From NCBI RefSeq assembly GCF_018310535.1, contig NZ_CP074102.1, positions 1,612,001 through 1,676,000 of the forward strand: DNA of 64,000 nucleotides, read 5' to 3'. How positions within the stretch are numbered: position 1 is the stretch's first letter; each line of letters begins with the position of its first letter. The notes beneath the pieces were generated by a model. It was given only the letters and a program-made list of their open reading frames with translations, was not told the DNA's origin and did not search any database. The DNA is from Streptomyces mirabilis. GTDB taxonomy: Bacteria > Actinomycetota > Actinomycetes > Streptomycetales > Streptomycetaceae. A program made the translations under genes and the position numbers. Below are positions 59,190 to 64,000 of the stretch, in pieces.

Positions 59190-60416
59190 GTGCCTCGTAC
59201 CGTCAGGGACGTCGTCTTCGTCGACGGCGTCCGCACCCCGTTCGGCAAGGCGGGCCCGAAGGGCATCTACCACGAGACCCGCGCCGACGACCTCGTCGTG
59301 AAGGCCATCCGGGAGCTGCTGCGCCGCAACCCGGGCCTCGACCCGAAGAAGATCGACGAGGTCGCCATCGCCGCGACCACGCAGATCGGCGACCAGGGTC
59401 TGACGCTGGGCCGCACGGCGGGCATCCTCGCCGGTCTCCCCCAGTCGGTCCCCGGCTACTCCATCGACCGCATGTGCGCGGGCGCGCTGACCGCCGTCAC
59501 CACCACCGCGGGCTCCATCGCCTTCGGTGCGTACGACGCCGTCATCGCCGGTGGTGTCGAGCACATGGGCCGTCACCCGATGGGCGAGGGCGTGGACCCG
59601 AACCCGCGGTTCGTCAGCGAGAAGCTGGTCGACGAGTCCGCCCTGTTCATGGGCATGACCGCCGAGAACCTGCACGACCGCTACCCCACGATCACCAAGC
59701 AGCGCGCCGACGAGTACGCCGTGCGCTCGCAGGAGAAGGCCGCCAAGGCGTACGCCAACGGCAAGATCCAGCAGGACCTGGTGCCGATCTCGGTGCGCAA
59801 CACCAACGCGGAGGTCGGTGAGACCGGCTGGGGCCTGGTCACTGCCGACGAGCCGATGCGTCCGGGCACCACGCTGGAGAACCTGTCCGGCCTGAAGACC
59901 CCGTTCCGCGTCCACGGCCGTGTCACCGCCGGCAACGCCGCCGGTCTGAACGACGGTGCGACCGCGTCGATCCTCGCCTCCGAGGACTTCGCCCGCGAGA
60001 ACGGCCTGCCGGTCAAGATGCGCCTGGTCTCGTACGCCTTCGCGGGCGTCGAGCCGGAGGTCATGGGCTACGGCCCGATCCCGGCCACCGAGAAGGCTCT
60101 CGCCCAGGCCGGGCTGTCGATCGAGGACATCAACCTCTTCGAGATCAACGAGGCCTTCGCCGTCCAGGTGCTCGCCTTCCTTGAGCACTACGGCATCGCC
60201 GACGACGACGCGCGCGTCAACCAGTACGGCGGCGCGATCGCCTACGGCCACCCCCTCGCCTCCTCCGGCGTCCGTCTGATGACGCAGCTGGCCCGCCAGT
60301 TCGAGGAGCAGCCGGAGGTCCGTTACGGCCTCACCACCATGTGCGTCGGCTTCGGCATGGGCGCCACGGTGATCTGGGAGAACCCGCACCACAAGGACGC
60401 CGGAGGCAACAAGTGA
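59190..60416 (+). CDS. fadA: acetyl-CoA C-acyltransferase (thiolase) FadA
   Basis: A 408-residue thiolase, last step of fatty-acid beta-oxidation. Nucleophile Cys in SIDRMCAGALTAV, GHPLASSG with catalytic His, and the second Cys in TTMCVGFGMGA are all present. GTG 59190 follows GGAGGAG. GTGA overlap with fadB: the two are coupled subunits of the fatty-acid oxidation complex. Confidence 0.93.
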   Translation: MPRTVRDVVFVDGVRTPFGKAGPKGIYHETRADDLVVKAIRELLRRNPGLDPKKIDEVAIAATTQIGDQGLTLGRTAGILAGLPQSVPGYSIDRMCAGALTAVTTTAGSIAFGAYDAVIAGGVEHMGRHPMGEGVDPNPRFVSEKLVDESALFMGMTAENLHDRYPTITKQRADEYAVRSQEKAAKAYANGKIQQDLVPISVRNTNAEVGETGWGLVTADEPMRPGTTLENLSGLKTPFRVHGRVTAGNAAGLNDGATASILASEDFARENGLPVKMRLVSYAFAGVEPEVMGYGPIPATEKALAQAGLSIEDINLFEINEAFAVQVLAFLEHYGIADDDARVNQYGGAIAYGHPLASSGVRLMTQLARQFEEQPEVRYGLTTMCVGFGMGATVIWENPHHKDAGGNK

Positions 60417-62539
60417 GCACCGCTGAACTCCTGAAGGGTGCGGCCGAGCTGTTCCCCGACGAGGTCGTGACGTCCGCGCACGTACGCCACCTCGACCTGC
60501 CGTTCGGCGCCGGGCGCTTCGCGCTCATCACGCTGGACAACGGCTTCGACCACACCAAGCCGACCACCTTCGGCCCGGCGTCGCTGGCGAACCTCAACAC
60601 CGCCATCGACCAGGTCGAGGCGGAGGCCGCGGCCGGCGAGATCGTCGGTGTCGGCGTCACCGGCAAGCCGTTCATCTTCGCGGTCGGCGCCGACCTCAAG
60701 GGCGTCGAGCTGCTGAAGAAGCACGACGACGCGCTCGCCATCGGCAAGGGCGGCCACGAGGTCTTCAAGCGTCTCGCGGGCATCGCGGTCCCGACCTTCG
60801 CGTACTACAACGGCGCGGCGATGGGCGGCGGCGTCGAGGTCGGTCTGCACTGCCAGTACCGCACGGTGTCGAAGGCCATCGCGGCCTTCTCCCTCCCCGA
60901 GGTCTTCCTCGGTCTGGTCCCGGGCTGGGGCGGCTGCACGCTGCTCCCGAACCTGATCGGCGCCGACAAGGCCGTCTCGGTCATCATCGAGAACTCGCTC
61001 AACCAGAACAAGCAGCTCAAGGGCAAGCAGGTCTTCGACCTCGGCATCGCCGACGCCATCTTCGAAGGCGCCGACTTCCTGGAGCAGTCGCTGATCTGGA
61101 CCGCGTCCGTCCTCAAGGGCGACATCGCGGTCGAGCGTCCCGAGATCGACCGCGGCGAGGCCTGGGACCAGGCCGTCGCCAAGGGTCGGTTCATCGCCGA
61201 CAGCAAGGTGCACGGGGCGGCTCCGGCCGCGTACCGCGCCCTCGACATCATCGAGGCGGCCAAGGACGGCGACCTCCAGAAGGGCTACGACGCCGAGGAC
61301 ATCGCCCTCGCCGACCTGATCATGGGCGGCGAACTGCGTTCCGGCATCTACGCCTTCAACCTGGTCCAGAAGCGCGGCAAGCGCCCCGCGGGCGCCCCGG
61401 ACAAGAACCTGGCCCGTCCGGTCACCAAGGTGGGCGTCGTGGGCGCGGGCCTGATGGCCTCGCAGCTCGCCCTTCTCTTCCTGCGCCGCCTCGAAGTGCC
61501 CGTCGTGCTGACGGACATCGACCAGGAGCGCGTCGACAAGGGTGTGGGCTACGTCCACGCCGAGATCGACAAGCTGCTGAGCAAGGGCCGCGTCAACCAG
61601 GACAAGGCCAACCGGCTGAAGGCCCTGGTCACCGGTGTCCTGGACAAGGCCGAGGGCTTCTCCGACGCCGACTTCATCATCGAGGCCGTCTTCGAGGAGA
61701 TCGGCGTCAAGCAGCAGGTGTTCGCGGAGGTCGAGGCGGTCGCCCCGGCCCACGCGATCCTCGCGACGAACACGTCCTCGCTGTCGGTGACGGAGATGGC
61801 GTCGAAGCTGAAGAACCCCGAGCGGGTCGTGGGCTTCCACTTCTTCAACCCGGTCGCGATCCTGCCGCTCCTTGAGATCGTGCGCGGCGAGCAGACGGAC
61901 GACGCCTCGCTCGCCACGGCGTTCGCCGTCGCCAAGAAGCTGAAGAAGACCGCGGTGCTGGTGAAGGACGCCCCGGCGTTCGTCGTCAACCGCATCCTCA
62001 CCCGCTTCATGGGCGAGATCCAGAACGTCATCGACGAGGGCACGCCGGTCGAGGTCGCGGAGAAGGCGGTGGAGCCGCTGGGTCTGCCGATGTCTCCGCT
62101 GGTCCTGCTCGAACTGGTCGGCCCCGCGATCGGTCTGCACGTCTCGGAGACCCTCAACCGGGCCTTCCCGGACCGCTTCACGGTCTCCCCGAACCTCGCG
62201 GCCGTCGTCAAGGCGGGCAAGCGCGGCTTCTACGTGTACGACTCCGGGAAGCCGGAGCTGGACCCCGAGGTCGCCGCGCTCCTGAAGCAGGGCGATGTCG
62301 TCCTCTCCGAGGAGCAGGTGCGCGCCCGTGTCCTGGACGCGGTCGCCCAGGAGATCGGTCTGATGCTCGACGAGGGTGTCGTCGCCGAGGCCCAGGACAT
62401 CGACCTCTGCCTGATCACCGGTGCCGGCTGGCCCTTCCACCTGGGCGGTATCACTCCGTACCTGGACCGTGAGGGCGTCTCCGAGCGGGTGACCGGCAAG
62501 CGGTTCCTGGAGGTCGGGGTGGCTTCCGTCCCCGCGTAA
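60413..62539 (+). CDS. fadB: fatty-acid oxidation multifunctional enzyme FadB (enoyl-CoA hydratase/3-hydroxyacyl-CoA dehydrogenase)
   Basis: A 708-residue two-module enzyme. The N-terminal crotonase part has GADLKG and the oxyanion loop YYNGAAMGGGVEVGLHC, EVFLGLVPGWGG. The dehydrogenase starts near residue 340 with VGVVGAGLMASQLA, VFEEIGVKQQVF, NTSSLSV, GFHFFNPV and DAPAFVVNRIL. GTG 60413 overlaps the fadA stop. Works with FadA on acyl-CoA degradation. Confidence 0.93.
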   Translation: MSTAELLKGAAELFPDEVVTSAHVRHLDLPFGAGRFALITLDNGFDHTKPTTFGPASLANLNTAIDQVEAEAAAGEIVGVGVTGKPFIFAVGADLKGVELLKKHDDALAIGKGGHEVFKRLAGIAVPTFAYYNGAAMGGGVEVGLHCQYRTVSKAIAAFSLPEVFLGLVPGWGGCTLLPNLIGADKAVSVIIENSLNQNKQLKGKQVFDLGIADAIFEGADFLEQSLIWTASVLKGDIAVERPEIDRGEAWDQAVAKGRFIADSKVHGAAPAAYRALDIIEAAKDGDLQKGYDAEDIALADLIMGGELRSGIYAFNLVQKRGKRPAGAPDKNLARPVTKVGVVGAGLMASQLALLFLRRLEVPVVLTDIDQERVDKGVGYVHAEIDKLLSKGRVNQDKANRLKALVTGVLDKAEGFSDADFIIEAVFEEIGVKQQVFAEVEAVAPAHAILATNTSSLSVTEMASKLKNPERVVGFHFFNPVAILPLLEIVRGEQTDDASLATAFAVAKKLKKTAVLVKDAPAFVVNRILTRFMGEIQNVIDEGTPVEVAEKAVEPLGLPMSPLVLLELVGPAIGLHVSETLNRAFPDRFTVSPNLAAVVKAGKRGFYVYDSGKPELDPEVAALLKQGDVVLSEEQVRARVLDAVAQEIGLMLDEGVVAEAQDIDLCLITGAGWPFHLGGITPYLDREGVSERVTGKRFLEVGVASVPA

Positions 62540-62558
62540 CCGCTCCGCTCTGTCTCCC

Positions 62559-62595
62559 GGGTGCCCTGTACGCCAACGCGGCGTACAGGGCACCC
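62559..62595. terminator. terminator after fadB
   Basis: Perfect 16-bp stem (62559-62574 with 62580-62595, arms GGGTGCCCTGTACGCC and complement) and a 5-base loop. Confidence 0.75.
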
Positions 62596-62679
62596 GCCGT
62601 TTCCACGCCCCCGCCGCCCCTACCCTCCCCCAAGCCGAGAGCTTGGGGGAGGGTAGGGGCGGCGGGGGCGGGAAACGGC
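62596..62679. repeat. long inverted repeat (about 40-bp arms) between convergent genes
   Basis: 62596-62635 is complementary to 62641-62679 along nearly its whole length (one unpaired base), loop CGAGA. It abuts the fadB terminator and the stop of the convergent gene at 62682. Probably a two-way terminator, although a stem this long is unusual. Confidence 0.75.
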
Positions 62680-62681
62680 TG

Positions 62682-63698
62682 TCACACCGGGCGCCACGCC
62701 TCCAACGCCAAGCCCGGTTCATCCTTGCGCCGGGTGAGAAGCAGCTCCTCACTGCCGGGGGCGAGCGTCGCCGCGACCACCCGCCCCTCCTCGTCCTCCG
62801 CCAAAGACACCTCGGCCCCGACAGGAAGCCCAGGACCCGACTCGGTCCACCACGCCCCCGCCGACTCCTGCTCGGTGGGATACGCGGCGAAGACGATCCG
62901 ACCACTCGCCGAGCGCTGGGCGAGCAACGTGCAGTCGTAGCCGTCGAGTTCGCAACGGATCGCAGAGACAGGACCGGGGCCCGCCGAGGCGAGCACAGCG
63001 ACAGGCTTGGTGCCCGGGCGCCACGCGCACACGTCACCCACCTCGTCGGTGAAGAAGAGTGTGGTGGCGGAGGGGGACGTGGCGAGGGCGCGGAGGGTGC
63101 CGGGGCGTACCGATGTCTCCAGGGACTCCTGGAGCACCGGCTGCTCGCCCGGCTCCTCCTGGCGCCAGTGGGCGACCCCGTCGGGCACGGCCGCGTACAG
63201 CTCGACGAGCCCGGACTCCCCCGTCACGGCCGCCAGATCCTCCCGTACGTCACTGCCCTTGAGGTCGCGCCACGAATCCCAGCCGCCCTTCTCCTTCTGG
63301 GCGACCATGCTGACCCCGCCGCCCTTGTTGCGCACGAAGACATGGGCGCGCCCCTGCGCGTCGACCGCGACGGCCGGCGTACCGGTGCGATCCCCCGCCT
63401 TGTTGGGGTGCCCGATCGAGTGCCAGTCGAGCGCGGCGAGCCGCGGCCGGAAGTGCGTGGTGTGGACGAGACCGGACTCGCCGGGCACGGTGGGGCGCCA
63501 GGAGACGAGATGGGCGTAGCCGTCGGCGCCCTGGCCGACGGCGAGGACGGGGTGCAGTCGCTGCTCGCCGCCGATGGTGCGCGGTGGGTCCCAGGGGCCG
63601 CCGGGTCCGCGCTCCGCCCGGCAGTGCACGGCGGTGCCCGACAGCAGGTACACACTGAGCCTGCCGTCGCGACCGCGTCTGAGCCATTCGCCGTTCAC
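62682..63698 (-). CDS. beta-propeller-like protein, function unknown
   Basis: A 338-residue soluble protein made of repeated beta-rich units with Trp/Asp motifs such as WDSWRDLKGSD, AVDAQGRAHVFVRNKG, GVAHWRQEEPGEQ and WWTESGPGLPVGAE. The pattern resembles PLL-type carbohydrate-binding propellers, where repeats carry W..W..LGG. GTG 63698 follows AAGGTG. The next gene upstream on the strand is a relative, so a tandem duplication is likely. No catalytic motif. Confidence 0.65.
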   Translation of the reverse strand: MNGEWLRRGRDGRLSVYLLSGTAVHCRAERGPGGPWDPPRTIGGEQRLHPVLAVGQGADGYAHLVSWRPTVPGESGLVHTTHFRPRLAALDWHSIGHPNKAGDRTGTPAVAVDAQGRAHVFVRNKGGGVSMVAQKEKGGWDSWRDLKGSDVREDLAAVTGESGLVELYAAVPDGVAHWRQEEPGEQPVLQESLETSVRPGTLRALATSPSATTLFFTDEVGDVCAWRPGTKPVAVLASAGPGPVSAIRCELDGYDCTLLAQRSASGRIVFAAYPTEQESAGAWWTESGPGLPVGAEVSLAEDEEGRVVAATLAPGSEELLLTRRKDEPGLALEAWRPV

Positions 63699-63707
63699 CG
63701 GTTCACC

Positions 63708-64000
63708 TTAATCCGGGGCCCGGCCGTCATCGCCAGGGGCCCAGGGGCTGCCCTCGGCGTCGCGTGCCATCGCGGGGGCGTGGGTGAACATGTCGCCCGA
63801 CTCGCGCCAGTGCGTGCCGGAGATGTCCTTGCACCTGAGGGTGTCGTCGAGGGTGAAAGGGCCGCCGGGTTCGGGCTGGTACCAGCGCCATACGGTGTTC
63901 TTGCCGGGGAAGTACAGCTCCACCGTGCCGTTCTCGGTGGTGAGGGCCGTACCCGCGTCCTGGACGAAGGAGCCGCCGAGGTCCTCCCAGGGGGCCCAGG
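63708..64000 (-). CDS. partial propeller-like protein, runs off the window end
   Basis: The C-terminal 97 codons of a gene whose start lies beyond base 64000; the frame is open through the edge. It contains WAPWEDLGGSFVQDAGTAL, the same W..W.DLGG pattern as the neighbour, then GTVELYFPGKNTVWRWYQPE and a stop at 63708, 9 bases before the neighbour's start. Confidence 0.65.
   Translation of the reverse strand, partial: WAPWEDLGGSFVQDAGTALTTENGTVELYFPGKNTVWRWYQPEPGGPFTLDDTLRCKDISGTHWRESGDMFTHAPAMARDAEGSPWAPGDDGRAPD

Noticed and set aside
60323..63037. 904-residue minus-strand open frame opposite fadB
   Set aside because: Antisense shadow caused by third-position GC; no domain pattern, while fadB on the plus strand is unmistakable.

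Overview
The window is high-GC actinobacterial DNA, and the gene content points to a Streptomyces chromosome. Evidence includes a four-gene conservon (sensor, roadblock, DUF742, GTPase), many SpoIIE/PP2C phosphatases with RsbW-like ATPase domains, a whiI-type sporulation regulator next to a matching sigma-WhiG promoter, the HemQ/HemG/HemE actinobacterial haem genes, frequent GTG starts, and the typical Streptomyces extragenic palindromic repeats. No rRNA, tRNA, CRISPR array or intact insertion sequence was seen.

Layout. 1-8 kb: a PAS-GAF-PP2C-ATPase regulator, a secreted cupin, a sugar-type ABC binding lipoprotein and the conservon. 8-16 kb: a frameshifted GT2 plus an intact GT39 glycosyltransferase preceded by an 11-bp-period triple repeat, then a reductase/TetR divergent pair, an amidase, a cysteine hydrolase and a flippase-like membrane protein. 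15.8-28.3 kb is a decayed accessory region. It holds remnants of an acyl carrier protein gene, a second msrB, and efeO/efeB. It also holds a PIN-domain pair with an altered catalytic Asp, an OsaAB-like hybrid kinase/response regulator with a divergent phosphatase, and a truncated membrane phosphatase coupled to an unusual in-frame amino-acid-permease/PP2C/ATPase fusion.

28-64 kb reads as core chromosome: msrB, murC, a RibD-like reductase, zapE, carbonic anhydrase plus SulP transporter, slipin, and a short threonyl-tRNA synthetase behind a leader-peptide attenuator. After these come a polysaccharide deacetylase, PTH2, a TetR regulator, and a DUF692 (multinuclear iron enzyme) cluster flanked by two DUF4142 paralogues and a TIGR04222 membrane protein. 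Then follow a secreted S33 peptidase, hemQ-hemG, a DUF4349 lipoprotein, a CoA-disulfide-reductase-like flavoprotein, a rhomboid protease, hemE, DUF3000, whiI, RNase D, the fadA-fadB pair and two tandem propeller-like proteins, the last cut by the window end.

Signalling dominates the first half: four proteins carry RsbW-type ATPase and/or PP2C domains, the usual currency of sigma-factor partner switching. The most unusual items are the permease-phosphatase fusion (24567-27194) with its truncated partner, the DUF692 locus (42.3-46.6 kb), and the thrS attenuator (36598-36696). All functions are inferred from sequence motifs and remembered family features; no database search was run.
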